Positions 8,564 through 18,530 of a DNA stretch of 64,000 nucleotides are shown piece by piece. Position numbers and translations under genes: made by a program. The first letter of the stretch is position 1. Every line of letters starts with the position of its first letter. Source of the stretch: Leifsonia psychrotolerans (lineage in GTDB: Bacteria; Actinomycetota; Actinomycetes; Actinomycetales; Microbacteriaceae); the NCBI RefSeq assembly GCF_013410665.1, contig NZ_JACCFM010000001.1:930001-994000 (forward strand). Direction: 5' to 3'. The notes beneath the pieces are model-generated. The model was not told where the DNA came from. It did not search any database and was given only the letters and a program-made list of their open reading frames with translations.

Positions 8564-9745
8564 ATGTTCACCGTGCTGTTCGTCACCTGGGATGGGGGCG
8601 GAAATGTGCCGCCGGCTCTCGGGATCGCCGCTGAGCTGAAAAGGCGGGGTAATGCCGTGCGGTTTCTTGGGCATCCGAGCCAGAAGGCGGCAATCGACGT
8701 CGCCGGCTTCGAATTCGAGGCGTACCGACACGCGAAACCCTGGTCTGTGCTCGCCGCACGGTCGGCGATGACGGCGCCGTTCGCCTACGCGGCAGTCTTC
8801 ACCGACACAGGCATGGGGGAGGACCTCGTCGAATCGGTGCAGCGCACGGCCACCGACCGGGTGGTGATCGACGGCCTGCTCGTCGGAGCGATGGCGGGTG
8901 CGGCTCGCGCCGGCATCCCCTACTCGGTGCTCGTGCACACGCTCTACGGCGTCATGTTCCCCACGCTCACCACGGGACCGCTGTCGGTGATCGCGCGCGT
9001 CAAGCGGATCAATCCGGGCCCACTATATGCCTCGGCCGATCGCATCCTGGCCGCGACCCTCGAGGAGTTGGACGTCGGCTCGCATGCTGGGGTGGACTAC
9101 ACCGGGGTCGACTTCACCGGCCCGGTGGTGCCGCGAAACCTGCGTGAGAACCCGGCGGCAGCGTCGATCGGCCGGAAATCGGCCTCTGCCCCGCTGGTGC
9201 TCGTGAGCCTGAGCACGACCGCGATTGCCGGGCAGCGCGAGGCGCTGCAACGCATCATAGATGCGCTGGGCGGACTGCCCGTGCGTGCTGTCGTCACCAC
9301 CGGCCCGGCGATCGACCCCGCCGAGCTGCGCGCTCCGGCCAATGCGGAGATGCGCCGCTCTGTGCCGCACGAGCAGCTGATGAGGCAGGCGTCGCTCGTG
9401 ATCAGCCACGGCGGGCATGCCACGGCCATGCTGGCACTGGCGCACGATCTGCCGCTGCTGATCATTCCGATGAATCTGAGCTTCGACCAGCCGGTGATCG
9501 GGCAGGTGATCGCCGAACGGAACGCCGGGCTGGCGCTGGGCAAGAAGGCGACGGTGGGGGAGGTTCGTGCCGCGGTCGAACGGATGCTGGCGGACCCGAG
9601 CTCGAACCCGTACCGGCAGGCTGCCGTTCGCCTCGGGGCGCTCGTACGTTCGCAGAACGGGGCGGAAGTGGCCGCCGGCCTGATCGCGGCGGAACGCCCG
9701 TGTCCGGCCCGCAGAGGCGGGGCAGTTCGAGGTGTCTCCGGGTGA
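8564..9745 (+). CDS. GT1-family (UGT/MGT-like) glycosyltransferase
   Basis: A 393-aa protein of the two-Rossmann-domain GT-B type. The N-terminus FTVLFVTWDGGGNVPP is the acceptor-side start. The C-terminal nucleotide-sugar signature reads VISHGGHATAMLALAHDLP with a later FDQPVIGQ, as in macrolide and sterol glycosyltransferases. It is expected to transfer a sugar from an activated donor to a small hydrophobic acceptor, often to inactivate a toxic compound. GAGGAG lies 12 bases before the ATG, inside the 3' end of the TetR gene, which indicates coupled expression. Acceptor and donor are not determinable. Confidence 0.88.
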   Translation: MFTVLFVTWDGGGNVPPALGIAAELKRRGNAVRFLGHPSQKAAIDVAGFEFEAYRHAKPWSVLAARSAMTAPFAYAAVFTDTGMGEDLVESVQRTATDRVVIDGLLVGAMAGAARAGIPYSVLVHTLYGVMFPTLTTGPLSVIARVKRINPGPLYASADRILAATLEELDVGSHAGVDYTGVDFTGPVVPRNLRENPAAASIGRKSASAPLVLVSLSTTAIAGQREALQRIIDALGGLPVRAVVTTGPAIDPAELRAPANAEMRRSVPHEQLMRQASLVISHGGHATAMLALAHDLPLLIIPMNLSFDQPVIGQVIAERNAGLALGKKATVGEVRAAVERMLADPSSNPYRQAAVRLGALVRSQNGAEVAAGLIAAERPCPARRGGAVRGVSG

Positions 9746-9939
9746 TGTGACAGCGATTTTCACGCCCCATGTGGAACTCGTCAACACGCGCCAGCGCTTC
9801 GCCGCGGACGATTTCGTATTCCGTTCACACCCAGTCGACGACCATTCCGGTCTCGTCCTCACCGGTTTTCAAGCTGCAGCTGGCATGCAATTCCACTTCA
9901 CAGAGTCACATGCTAAAAAACCTCTCGATCAGCCTTTAT
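9746..9939. other. Intergenic stretch without a convincing gene
   Basis: Between the glycosyltransferase stop and the 17-bp repeats both strands have only short open frames with no recognisable family or ribosome-binding site. It may be decayed coding sequence, because a minus-strand frame with ordinary composition is interrupted by a stop near 9823. Confidence 0.4.
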
Positions 9940-10031
9940 GAACCACGTGTGCTTGTGAACCACCTGTGCTTGTGAACCACCTGTGCTTGTGAACCACCTG
10001 TGCTTGTGAACCACCTGTGCTTGTGAACCAC
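9940..10031. repeat. 17-bp tandem repeat array
   Basis: Five complete head-to-tail copies of GAACCACCTGTGCTTGT (starts at 9940, 9957, 9974, 9991 and 10008; the first has G for C at position 8) plus a partial GAACCAC at 10025-10031. The array ends at the base before the stop codon of the minus-strand pRiA4b gene, so it forms the first part of that gene's 3' untranslated region. Confidence 0.95.
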
Positions 10032-11951
10032 TCAGCGTTTCACCTCTTTCAGCGAGGCAAGCCGGGCATTCGTTTCCTTGAGACTGAATCGTGTCTGCTT
10101 CGCAGAGAGAGCGCCGCCAGCACTGCGCGTGACGACGTCCACCGGAGCCGTCCCGCCGCCGTCTACGCAGCGGGGCGTCGCGTCGGTGTCAGTCTCGGAC
10201 ATCTGCTCATGACGCACGGTGAGTTCCCAATCGTCGTCGGGCGTGTAAACGTAGAGAAGCTCGTCGTCGGGCTGCGCGAGCACCGATCCGATTGAGGCCG
10301 AGGTCTCATCAGTGATGCCGAACTGCTCGGCGAGTTCGTGGGCGAGCCCGAACGTGAGTGAGCCTTCGCCGCCGTCACTCCACTCCTCGCATTCGAACAC
10401 ATGCGAGTGCGCGTTCTGCCAACCGAACGCGCTCTGAATGATCTCGTGCAACTCGGCGAACGTCGCATGCGCGTTGACCTGCAGGCCTCGCCAGACGCGT
10501 GGTCGTGAGTCGACGAGGTCGATGCGCAGCTGTAAAAGCGTGCCGAGCGGATGCTCATTGGTTGGCACCTCGCTTGGCTCCTCGTCCTCCGGCTCCATTT
10601 CAGACAGGAGGGGTGCGGCGAGGACCTGCAAGGAATCAGCGATGAGGGCGCGCAGGCCGGCCGGCACCAGGTAACGCACGGTGCCGTCGTCGGCCGGGGT
10701 GGCCTCGAGAATGCCCGCGATCTGAAGGTGCTCGAGCACCGCCTGAGTGCGGTCATTCCCGCCCTCGCGTGGGCCGAGATCTCCGATCGTCTGATCGAGG
10801 AGCGCTGAAACTGCCGCGTTGCCGAGGCCCAAAAACAGCGCCGGGCGAACTGCGACGGTGAGCTGTGCAATGAGATGCATGATCGTGAGCAGCGCATTCT
10901 GGTTCTCGCTCATGATTTCTTCGGCAAACCACTGTTCGAGGTACACCGCGAGGAGATCCATCTGCGCCTCGACACGTCCTTGGGTGCCGGTCGCGCGCCA
11001 ATGTGCGACCTGCATGCCCGGTCGGAGCGTGGCATCCGTCGTGTCGATCATCTGCAGGTCTACGAGAGTTCGCCACCAGATGGCAAGTGCGGGTACAGCG
11101 CTGAGTGAACCCGCTTCGTGGGAGTCGGCCGGGTCAAGGCCGATCAGAGCGGCGACAGTTGCGATATCGCCCGGCTGGAGATCGCCGTCGCTGGTGAGCG
11201 GACGCCCTTCGCCAATCCAGTCGAGCAGACGGTCGAGGCCGGTGACGATCGTGAGGGCCTCGAGAGCCGGCCACAGCTCGCTCTCACGCAACTCGGGGAC
11301 GTCATCGAGTGACGCGAGCAGCGTTGGCATCAGTCCGCCGGGAAAGGCCTCGGCTTGAGCGATGACTTCGAAACTGGCGTCGATCTCAGCGTCGGAGGCA
11401 CGCCACTGGCCGGTCTCATCGAGGAACTCGAGGTAGTGCAGCAACGTGTCGAAGAGCGTTTCGAGGAGGGGGCCGAGCTTGAATACTGATTCGGCCGAGT
11501 CGAGAAGGCTCGTGAGGGTATGCGCGGTGGGGTTGGCGAGCGTTAGCCCGTGGTCGAGCGTGTGGCTGATCCCGAAGAGTACTTTCAAGAAATCGGTGAT
11601 CTCGTCGGTCGCCTGGTGCTCGGCCAGCCGGTGGTTGTCGTCGGTGTCATCAAGACGTGCGAGCTCGTCGGCCGTAAGGGGAACGGGTGCGGGGCCGCCT
11701 GCACCGAGGTCGCTGAAATCACGGCGAATCGCGAGGGCGTTGAGATGGGCGATGTCGAGCGTGTGCAGCTCGTACCAGGCCGGAAACTGACTCGGATGCC
11801 GCGAGTTGATTCCACGATACTGGGGCACTGCAATCCGCTCTGAGTGCGAGACTTTCCCGAGTTCACGCTGTCCGACCTTGTCGCGGCGCTCAGCCTGCAG
11901 TGGATCTTCTCCTCCTGGCCCGGTTCCTGCCGGTGGGTGCGGCGCTGTCAT
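10032..11951 (-). CDS. Large protein with C-terminal pRiA4b ORF-3 domain
   Basis: A 639-aa protein. Residues about 472-639 are a pRiA4b ORF-3-like domain: RPRVWRGLQV, FGWQNAHSHVFE and the LLYVYTPDDDWELTVRH strand. The first 470 residues are a Leu/Ala/Asp-rich helical region of unknown fold. The other pRiA4b gene in the window (6397-7857) has the domain at its N-terminus. The start at 11951 was chosen over upstream Met codons at 11972 and 11993 because the sequence before it is non-descript; an AAGG directly precedes it. The stop codon abuts the 17-bp tandem repeats. Function is unknown. Confidence 0.75.
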   Translation of the reverse strand: MTAPHPPAGTGPGGEDPLQAERRDKVGQRELGKVSHSERIAVPQYRGINSRHPSQFPAWYELHTLDIAHLNALAIRRDFSDLGAGGPAPVPLTADELARLDDTDDNHRLAEHQATDEITDFLKVLFGISHTLDHGLTLANPTAHTLTSLLDSAESVFKLGPLLETLFDTLLHYLEFLDETGQWRASDAEIDASFEVIAQAEAFPGGLMPTLLASLDDVPELRESELWPALEALTIVTGLDRLLDWIGEGRPLTSDGDLQPGDIATVAALIGLDPADSHEAGSLSAVPALAIWWRTLVDLQMIDTTDATLRPGMQVAHWRATGTQGRVEAQMDLLAVYLEQWFAEEIMSENQNALLTIMHLIAQLTVAVRPALFLGLGNAAVSALLDQTIGDLGPREGGNDRTQAVLEHLQIAGILEATPADDGTVRYLVPAGLRALIADSLQVLAAPLLSEMEPEDEEPSEVPTNEHPLGTLLQLRIDLVDSRPRVWRGLQVNAHATFAELHEIIQSAFGWQNAHSHVFECEEWSDGGEGSLTFGLAHELAEQFGITDETSASIGSVLAQPDDELLYVYTPDDDWELTVRHEQMSETDTDATPRCVDGGGTAPVDVVTRSAGGALSAKQTRFSLKETNARLASLKEVKR

Positions 11952-11999
11952 CCTTGAAGCCTCTCGCCGCATGTGATGCCTCCGACCGCACATGAAAGC

Positions 12000-13622
12000 T
12001 CAGTGACTGCTGCCCGGTGCCGCAAGCCGCAGCCGCCAGCTCACCAATGCGAGGTCAAGAGCAGTGCGCCGCTCGCGGTTCTCCAGATCGAGGCCGCCCA
12101 GCAACGCACTGATTCGCGCCAACCGGCTGTAGAGCGTCTGACGGCGGATGCCGAGCGTCTCGGCCGCCCGCGTCTTCGACATTCCCGCGGCCAGATAGCT
12201 GTCCAGGGTGAGCACCAGTGCGGCGCCGGTGCGCGCGTCGTGTTCCAAAAGCTCGCCCAGTTGATCGGTGACGAACTGCTCGAGTGTTTCATCGTCCACC
12301 AACGACATCAGGAGCTGGTACAACGCAAAATCGGCGGCCAGCACCACAGTCGCCGATGGCGTCAGTCGCAGGGCCATCCGTGCCGTCTCGCGCGCCTGCG
12401 CACACGCACTCACGAGCGCGGATACGCTCTCGACCAGCGGACTGGCACCGACAAGAACGCCGCCACCGGTCGTCGACCGCAGTTCACGGCGCAGTTCGTC
12501 GGCGAATTGATCAAGCACGGTGCGCACCTCGCGTGGCCGCACGGCCGCGCCAATCAGAATGTCGCCTTCGTAGTCGGCCACCAGCGCCACCCCGAATACT
12601 CGAGTGGCTGCCGCACGCGCGGCAATCAGAATGCTGGTCGTGGGGGAGGAAACCGACACGCTCGCAGCCGCCCCCGGGGCACGAGACGGATGCGGCCGAT
12701 TCGGCACGCACAGTGCGATGGCACGTTGGTCGGGGCGCAGGGTCATTCCGACGCCGCCGGCCCGGGAAGTGAGCTCGGCCGTCGAGAGATAGCGGCCGGT
12801 CACCATGTCGCGGAGAAGTTCCGCGCCGGCCACACTTCGGTGGGCGGGTGACGCTCCGTAGCGTTGGACTTCGATGGCGATCAGCGGCGCGGCCGCTGCC
12901 ATCACCACACGCAGCCGGGGTGTTTCCGCCGCCTGCAACACGAGACGGCCCCAGTCCTCGCCCGAAACCGTGATGCGCGTTTCGACGGTGTGCCGAACGG
13001 CGCTCGGCTCGGCCGGGCTTACGCTGGCCCCGGCGACCCGCTCGCCCGGCGTCTCCTCATCGGGTGCACTACCGGCGATCAGTTCACCGCCGGTCGTATA
13101 GACGGCTGCCGGACAGCGGGCAATCGCCCCGACGGCTCCAACGAACTCGATCAGCCCCCGGCTGCTTCCGAACGCCTGCAGCAGTTCGTCGCGCATGCTG
13201 TCGGTAGCCCGGAGCGCAGTGAGCTCATCGCCGAGAATCAGTGTGTGCGCGGCTTCGGACACATCCACGAACGGCACAACTCCGTGCAGGAGAACAAGCG
13301 GCAAGTCAACCCGTCGGGCCTCGGCCACGATGTCGTCGGGCACTGTCGAGAACGTGCGACCAAGTTCCAGCACGAGCGCGGCCACTCCGGCCCGCGCGAG
13401 CGTCGCGATGTATCGACGGCGGGCTTCCGGTGCCACGGCCACCAAGCCGAGCCCGGTGGTGAGTAACACCTCGCCCCCCTTTAACAACGGGGCGATGTCA
13501 TAGATCTCGCTCGTGTGCACCCACCGCACCGGGCGCTCGGTCAGACGCGAACCGCTGACCACTTCGGGTCGAGCGCGTGCCACAACGGGGAGGGCGAGTA
13601 GATCCGCGACAGAGAGGGCCAT
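12000..13622 (-). CDS. PucR family transcriptional regulator
   Basis: A 540-aa regulator. The N-terminal purine-catabolism regulatory (PucR) domain covers about residues 5-125 (GGEVLLTTGLGL is typical), a GGDEF-like middle follows, and the C-terminal PucR helix-turn-helix is near 475-535 (GMSKTRAAETLGIRRQTLYS). Regulators of this type control purine, allantoin and other nitrogen-compound pathways. It is divergent from the BMP-type ABC transporter operon that ends in a cytosine deaminase, so it is probably the operon's activator or repressor. The start at 13622 (MALSVADLL) fits the family; the frame continues upstream to 13646. Confidence 0.88.
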   Translation of the reverse strand: MALSVADLLALPVVARARPEVVSGSRLTERPVRWVHTSEIYDIAPLLKGGEVLLTTGLGLVAVAPEARRRYIATLARAGVAALVLELGRTFSTVPDDIVAEARRVDLPLVLLHGVVPFVDVSEAAHTLILGDELTALRATDSMRDELLQAFGSSRGLIEFVGAVGAIARCPAAVYTTGGELIAGSAPDEETPGERVAGASVSPAEPSAVRHTVETRITVSGEDWGRLVLQAAETPRLRVVMAAAAPLIAIEVQRYGASPAHRSVAGAELLRDMVTGRYLSTAELTSRAGGVGMTLRPDQRAIALCVPNRPHPSRAPGAAASVSVSSPTTSILIAARAAATRVFGVALVADYEGDILIGAAVRPREVRTVLDQFADELRRELRSTTGGGVLVGASPLVESVSALVSACAQARETARMALRLTPSATVVLAADFALYQLLMSLVDDETLEQFVTDQLGELLEHDARTGAALVLTLDSYLAAGMSKTRAAETLGIRRQTLYSRLARISALLGGLDLENRERRTALDLALVSWRLRLAAPGSSH

Positions 13623-13717
13623 GACTCCGACCGTACAGAGTGTCACGGATCATTGGGGAAGAAATGACGCATTGACTCTATGGTGCAGCGCAGAGACCCC
13701 CGTAGGGTCGAGTCACG

Positions 13718-13747
13718 CCACAGCCACAGCCACAGCCACAGCCACAT
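13718..13747. repeat. CCACAG hexanucleotide repeat in the transporter leader
   Basis: Four exact CCACAG units (13718-13741) and a fifth with one change (CCACAT, 13742-13747). They lie 19 bases before the start codon of the BMP-type lipoprotein, in its presumed leader. Six is a multiple of three, but the array is outside the coding frame, so copy-number changes could only alter leader length. Confidence 0.9.
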
Positions 13748-13766
13748 CGAGTGAGAGAGAGTCGCC

Positions 13767-14861
13767 ATGACCCGTCGCGCACGTTTCCCCGGCACCCCGA
13801 ATCGACGTTTCGGAAGAATGCTGGCGGTCACCGTCGGCGCCACGATCACGGCGCTGGTGCTGAGCGGATGCGGCGGTGCCACCGGCAACGAGCCGGCCAG
13901 CAGCGGCGCAGCGGGGACGAGCACGAGCTCCGTTCCGTTCGTGTTCGGCGCCTTTGCCACCCCACTCGAAGAACCCTGGGACGGCGCGATCCACGCTGCG
14001 TTGACGAGCGCGGCCGACGAGGGCACCATCACCTACCAGCACGTCGATAACCTGAGCACGGCCGATGAGATGGAGCGGGCGCTGCGCGACATCATCGGCA
14101 GCCAGCATCCTGACATCATCATCGGCGACGCTTTCGCCGCCGAAGACGCCGTACGTGCCGTGGCCAAAGACTTTCCCGAGACCGCCTTCGCATTCGGTTC
14201 CGGTGGTGCTGAGCAGGCTCCGAACTTCAGCGTCTTCGACAACTGGCTCCAGGATCCTGCCTATCTGGCAGGAATGCTCGCCGGTGGGCTGACAACGACC
14301 GGAACGATCGGTGTCATCGGAGCGATGCCGATTCCCGAGGTGAACCGCATCGTGAACGGATTCATTGAGGGTGTGCAACAGACCAACCCGACAGCAACGG
14401 TCACGGTGTCATTCATCAACTCCTTCTTCGACCCGGCGACTGCCAAACAAGCGGCCGAAGCAGCCGTGTCCGGTGGCGCAGATGTGCTCTTTGCCGAACG
14501 CGATGGCGTGATCGCCGCCGCCGCCGAGCACAAGCTTCCGGTGTTCGGCATGATGGTCGATCAGCAGTCTCAGGCACCGGATTTCGTGGTCACGTCGTTG
14601 CTCTGGAATCTGCGACCCACCATCGATTCCGTCGTGAACGACGTCGCGGCCGGAACCTTCATGGCCAGCAACCTCGGCAAATATTCCTTTCTGGCCAACG
14701 GCGGCAGCGACATCGCCCCGATCAGCACGACAACGACGTTCCCGATCCCGGCCGATCTGATCAGCCACGTGGAGAAGCGCCAAGCTGAGATGGTCGCCGG
14801 CACGTTCACCACCCCGGTGAATGAAGAAGCTCCGGCCGGTTCCACCACCGTCGGTCAGTAG
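13767..14861 (+). CDS. BMP-family ABC transporter substrate-binding lipoprotein
   Basis: A 364-aa secreted lipoprotein. A twin-Arg/basic N-region and hydrophobic core lead to the lipobox LSGC with the lipidated cysteine at C35, then a Gly/Ser linker and a BMP/PnrA-like periplasmic-binding fold ([20 protein letters not shown] at the start). Proteins of this family bind purine or pyrimidine nucleosides and related compounds outside the membrane. It is the first gene of a transport operon: the ATPase gene starts on the last base of its stop codon. GAGAGAG upstream is the probable ribosome-binding site. The ligand is probably a nucleoside or nucleobase, from context. Confidence 0.9.
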   Translation: MTRRARFPGTPNRRFGRMLAVTVGATITALVLSGCGGATGNEPASSGAAGTSTSSVPFVFGAFATPLEEPWDGAIHAALTSAADEGTITYQHVDNLSTADEMERALRDIIGSQHPDIIIGDAFAAEDAVRAVAKDFPETAFAFGSGGAEQAPNFSVFDNWLQDPAYLAGMLAGGLTTTGTIGVIGAMPIPEVNRIVNGFIEGVQQTNPTATVTVSFINSFFDPATAKQAAEAAVSGGADVLFAERDGVIAAAAEHKLPVFGMMVDQQSQAPDFVVTSLLWNLRPTIDSVVNDVAAGTFMASNLGKYSFLANGGSDIAPISTTTTFPIPADLISHVEKRQAEMVAGTFTTPVNEEAPAGSTTVGQ

Positions 14862-16498
14862 TGACTATCGGTGTCGTCGGGGTAACGGCACAGGATGCCG
14901 CACCCCGTGAGGCCCTGGCCGAGTTGGTCGGGATCACCAAGACCTTCGGGGCGCTCGTGGCCAACGATGCCATCGATTTGGCCGTGCAGACAGGCGAGGT
15001 GCACGCGCTTCTCGGCGAGAACGGCGCCGGTAAGAGCACACTGACCCGCATCCTCTACGGCTTGAGCCAGCCCGATCGTGGCGAGATTCGCATCAACGGG
15101 CAGAGAGTGCGCATCTCCTCGCCGGCCGACGCGATGGCCGCCGGAATCGGCATGGTGACGCAGGAATTCTCGCTGGTCGACACCATGACCGTCACCGAAA
15201 ATCTGATGCTCGCGGGGGTCGGCCTCGGCGCGATCAATCGCGGCGCAGCGCGGGCGCGAGTCTTGGCAGCCGCCACCCGTATCGGCGTCACGATTGACCC
15301 GGATGCCGTGATCGAAACGCTCTCGGTCGGCGAACGTCAGCGAGTCGAGATCGTCAAGGCACTCTTTCACGACTGCCGGTTGCTGATCCTCGACGAACCA
15401 ACAGCGGTTCTCGTGCCGCAGGACGTCGAGGTGTTGTTCGCGTCAATTCGACGGCTCACTGCTGCGGGAATGGGCGTCATCTTCATTTCGCACAAACTTC
15501 ATGAGGTGGTGGCTATCGCCGACCGCGTGAGCATTCTGCGGCGCGGTCGTATCGTCGCCAGTGTGCCGGCGGCAGGCCTGGCTCCGCGGCAGATCGCAGC
15601 AATGATGGTCGGTGCGGATGCCGTCGCCGCGACCTCCGAAGACGACGTCGACGCCCTCGCCACGGTGGTCGGGCTGAGGCCCGACGAAGAAGCAGACACC
15701 GCTGGGTGGGCCTCCGAACGGACCTCCGAGCATCCTGCCCCCGTAGTCGTGCCGTCGGGTCTCGGGCCCGCTCTCGCCATTCGCGAATTGACTCTCGCGG
15801 GGTCGGCCAAACCGTTACTCGACAACGTCTCGATCACCGTCGCGGCTGGTGAAATCGTGGGTGTCGCCGGCGTCTCGGGCAACGGCCAAACTGAGCTGGT
15901 TTCGGTGCTCGGCGGAATGATCGAAGCCAGCAGCGGAACGGTGCATGTCGGCCCGATCGATGTCACCACCGCCGGAGTCACCGAACGGCTCCGCGCGGGG
16001 CTCGGGCGACTCACTGAAGACCGCCGGGGGAGCGTGATGCCGAACCTCACGGTTGAGCAGAACCTGGTCCTCGAAGACCTCGACCAGTTTCGGGTGGGCC
16101 CGTTTCTTGGCCGCCGTCGAATGCGGGCGCATGTGGCCGAGCTGATGCGCCGGTTCGACATTCGGGCCAACGCGTCAGATCCGATCCGTTCGCTCTCGGG
16201 CGGCAACATGCAGAAGGTGCTGTTGGCACGAGCGATCGCCCGCAACCCGCGAGCCCTGGTCGCCGCCCAGCCCACACGCGGCCTCGATATCGGGGCGTGT
16301 GAGTATGTCTACTCCCAGTTGCGCGCGCTGCGCGACGACGGTGCCGGAGTGCTGCTCATCTCGGAAGATCTTGACGAACTGCTGGGCCTCTGCGACCGCA
16401 TTGTGGTTCTGTTCTCGGGCCGGATCATCGGTGAGATGCCCGCCGCCGATGCGTCGCGCGAACAGCTGGGTGTTCTGATGATGGGGCAGGCGTCGTGA
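14861..16498 (+). CDS. ABC transporter ATPase with two nucleotide-binding domains
   Basis: A 545-aa protein with two ABC domains in tandem, as in ribose and nucleoside importers. Domain 1 has Walker [10 protein letters not shown], signature [11 protein letters not shown] and Walker [10 protein letters not shown]. Domain 2 has a degenerate Walker A (GVSGNGQTE), signature [12 protein letters not shown] and Walker B with AAQPTRGLD, so only the first site is probably fully competent; this asymmetry is normal in the family. It powers uptake with the two permeases that follow. The GTG start overlaps the previous stop by one base, and its own stop overlaps the next gene by four. Confidence 0.93.
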   Translation: MTIGVVGVTAQDAAPREALAELVGITKTFGALVANDAIDLAVQTGEVHALLGENGAGKSTLTRILYGLSQPDRGEIRINGQRVRISSPADAMAAGIGMVTQEFSLVDTMTVTENLMLAGVGLGAINRGAARARVLAAATRIGVTIDPDAVIETLSVGERQRVEIVKALFHDCRLLILDEPTAVLVPQDVEVLFASIRRLTAAGMGVIFISHKLHEVVAIADRVSILRRGRIVASVPAAGLAPRQIAAMMVGADAVAATSEDDVDALATVVGLRPDEEADTAGWASERTSEHPAPVVVPSGLGPALAIRELTLAGSAKPLLDNVSITVAAGEIVGVAGVSGNGQTELVSVLGGMIEASSGTVHVGPIDVTTAGVTERLRAGLGRLTEDRRGSVMPNLTVEQNLVLEDLDQFRVGPFLGRRRMRAHVAELMRRFDIRANASDPIRSLSGGNMQKVLLARAIARNPRALVAAQPTRGLDIGACEYVYSQLRALRDDGAGVLLISEDLDELLGLCDRIVVLFSGRIIGEMPAADASREQLGVLMMGQAS

Positions 16499-17556
16499 AG
16501 ATTCTGAGGCGCGCGAGCGAGTCCCGCTGGCTCACGCTGGTGGCGATCCTGGTCGCCGTCATTCTCACCCTCGTGCTCACCGCGGGCCCGATCCGGCTGG
16601 CCGGCGCAAACCCCGTGGCCGCCTTCGAACGCTATCTGATCACCCCACTGACCAGCCTCGCCGGAATCGGCGAGGTGCTGCTGGCCGCAACGCCGCTGAT
16701 TTTCACCGGTTTGGCCGTCGCGATAGCCTTTCGGGTCGGCTATTTCAACATCGGTGCAGAAGGCCAATTTTTGGCTGGCACGATTGCGGCGACGATCCCG
16801 GCGCTCTACCTGCGGGATGCCCCGTCGGTGCTGGCGCTTCCGCTGGCACTCGGCGCGGGGGCGCTCGGCGGTGCGGTCTGGGCCTGGTTGCCGGCCTGGT
16901 TGAAACGAAACGTCGGCATCGATGAGGTGGTCACCACTCTGCTGCTGAACCCGGTCGCCCTCTTGCTCGTGCAGGGGTTGCTGAATGGGCCGTGGCGCAA
17001 CTCGACAACCGGCTTTCCGGACTCCGACCGGTTTGGGGCCGGCTATGAGCTGCCACGTCTACTCGATGGTTCACGCGTGCATTGGGGGCTTATCATCGCC
17101 ATCGTGCTGGTGATCGTAACCGGCGTGATCATGGCTTTCACCCCGCTCGGTTTGCGCCTGCGCGCCGCCGGGCAGGCCCCGGGAGCCGCCCGATTCTCGG
17201 GCATCCCGGTCGACTCTCTGAAATGGCGTGCTGCACTCGTCTCCGGTGCGATCGCGGGCCTGGGGGGAGCCAGTCAGGTGCTCGGCGTGCAGCATCAGCT
17301 CACGGCGACGATCTCGAACGGCTACGGCTACACGGGTATCGTCGTGGCGACGCTCGGGGCGCTCTCGGCCGGCGGTGTGTTGCTCGTGGCGATTCTGCTC
17401 GGCGACATCGCGGTAGGCGCCCAGAACGCGTCAATTGTGTTGCACGTGCCCACTCAGATGGGCGCGATCGTCAGTTCGACCCTGCTCCTCACGGTCGTGG
17501 CGGCGCTGTCGGCGCGCCACTACCGAGTGGTTCGAGTGAAACGGAGGGCCCCCTGA
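16495..17556 (+). CDS. ABC transporter permease (nucleoside/ribose type), subunit 1
   Basis: A 353-aa membrane protein of the BPD_transp_2 class with about eight to ten membrane segments. The N-terminal segment is at residues 13-35 and the NIGAEGQ motif typical of this permease class is near residue 87. A GTG start overlaps the ATPase stop by four bases (GTGA). It forms a heterodimeric channel with the next gene product. Confidence 0.92.
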   Translation: MKILRRASESRWLTLVAILVAVILTLVLTAGPIRLAGANPVAAFERYLITPLTSLAGIGEVLLAATPLIFTGLAVAIAFRVGYFNIGAEGQFLAGTIAATIPALYLRDAPSVLALPLALGAGALGGAVWAWLPAWLKRNVGIDEVVTTLLLNPVALLLVQGLLNGPWRNSTTGFPDSDRFGAGYELPRLLDGSRVHWGLIIAIVLVIVTGVIMAFTPLGLRLRAAGQAPGAARFSGIPVDSLKWRAALVSGAIAGLGGASQVLGVQHQLTATISNGYGYTGIVVATLGALSAGGVLLVAILLGDIAVGAQNASIVLHVPTQMGAIVSSTLLLTVVAALSARHYRVVRVKRRAP

Positions 17557-18455
17557 TGGACTTTCCTCTGATCGCCGTGCTGGCAGCCTCGCTGACCATC
17601 GCGACGCCGCTCGTCTGGGCGGCTCTCGGGGCCATTCTGAACGAACGTGCCGGCATCATGAACCTCGGCATTGAGGGCACCATGTATGCGGGGGCGTTCG
17701 TGGGCTTTCTCATCGCGGCCACCTCGGGTTCCGCATGGCTTGGCTTGGGGGCGGCTGTTGTGGCCGGAGTTATGGCCGGTGCGCTGATGGCGCTCCTCAC
17801 CGTGACGTTGGGAGTGAACCAACACGTCGCCGGCATCGGGGTGACACTGCTCTTGATCGCCGCCAGCGATTTCACCAACCGTCTGCTCTTCGCGACCGGT
17901 TCGCAGGAGGTCACCGCCAAGTTCTCCCGCCTTTTTAGCGGGATCCCCTTCTTCGCCCAGTACCCGATGACCTACCTGGCATTTCTGGTGCTTGCTCCCG
18001 TGCTGTGGTGGGTGTTGCGCTCCAGCGGCTTCGGTATGCGGCTGCGCGCCGTGGGGGAGAACCCCGAGGCCGCGGATGCCGCGGGTATCCCGGTTGCCCG
18101 CACGCGTTATGCGGCGCTCATGGCCGGTGGCGGACTCATGGCCATTGGCGGTGCCTTTCTGACCGTGTCGCTGCTCGGTAGCTTCACCTTGGATATCGTG
18201 AGCGGGCGCGGCTGGATATGCATCGCCCTGGTGATCTTCGGGCGCTGGCGCGTCTGGCCGGTTGTCGCCGGTGCGCTGTTGTTCGGGTTCGCCGATGCGT
18301 TGCAACTGCAACTCGCGATCACCCCGCTGTTCAGCGGTATCCCGAACGAGCTACTAATCGCCTTCCCTTATCTTGTCGTCATCGGCGCACTGGTGATCTG
18401 GGGTCGTGGTGTTCGCTATCCGGGCGCCTATCTGAAGCCCTACCGCCGTGCCTGA
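17556..18455 (+). CDS. ABC transporter permease (nucleoside/ribose type), subunit 2
   Basis: A 299-aa integral membrane protein of the same class. The motif NLGIEGTMYAGA near residue 35 is the counterpart of NIGAEGQ in subunit 1, and RAVGENPEAADAAGI near residue 165 is the conserved cytoplasmic loop. The ATG overlaps the previous stop by one base; the upstream ACGGAGG is a good ribosome-binding site. It completes the importer. Confidence 0.92.
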   Translation: MDFPLIAVLAASLTIATPLVWAALGAILNERAGIMNLGIEGTMYAGAFVGFLIAATSGSAWLGLGAAVVAGVMAGALMALLTVTLGVNQHVAGIGVTLLLIAASDFTNRLLFATGSQEVTAKFSRLFSGIPFFAQYPMTYLAFLVLAPVLWWVLRSSGFGMRLRAVGENPEAADAAGIPVARTRYAALMAGGGLMAIGGAFLTVSLLGSFTLDIVSGRGWICIALVIFGRWRVWPVVAGALLFGFADALQLQLAITPLFSGIPNELLIAFPYLVVIGALVIWGRGVRYPGAYLKPYRRA

Positions 18456-18530
18456 CCGCAGCCGGCTGCAGGGCGAGCCCGTGCCTTTCCTCGTGATTTT
18501 CCCGCCCATCATTCCGATTGGAGACAAAAG

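Noticed and set aside
9732..9941. A 69-codon + strand frame and minus-strand frames after the glycosyltransferase
   Set aside because: No family resemblance, no ribosome-binding site, and stops interrupt the better-looking minus-strand frame. At most it is a gene remnant.
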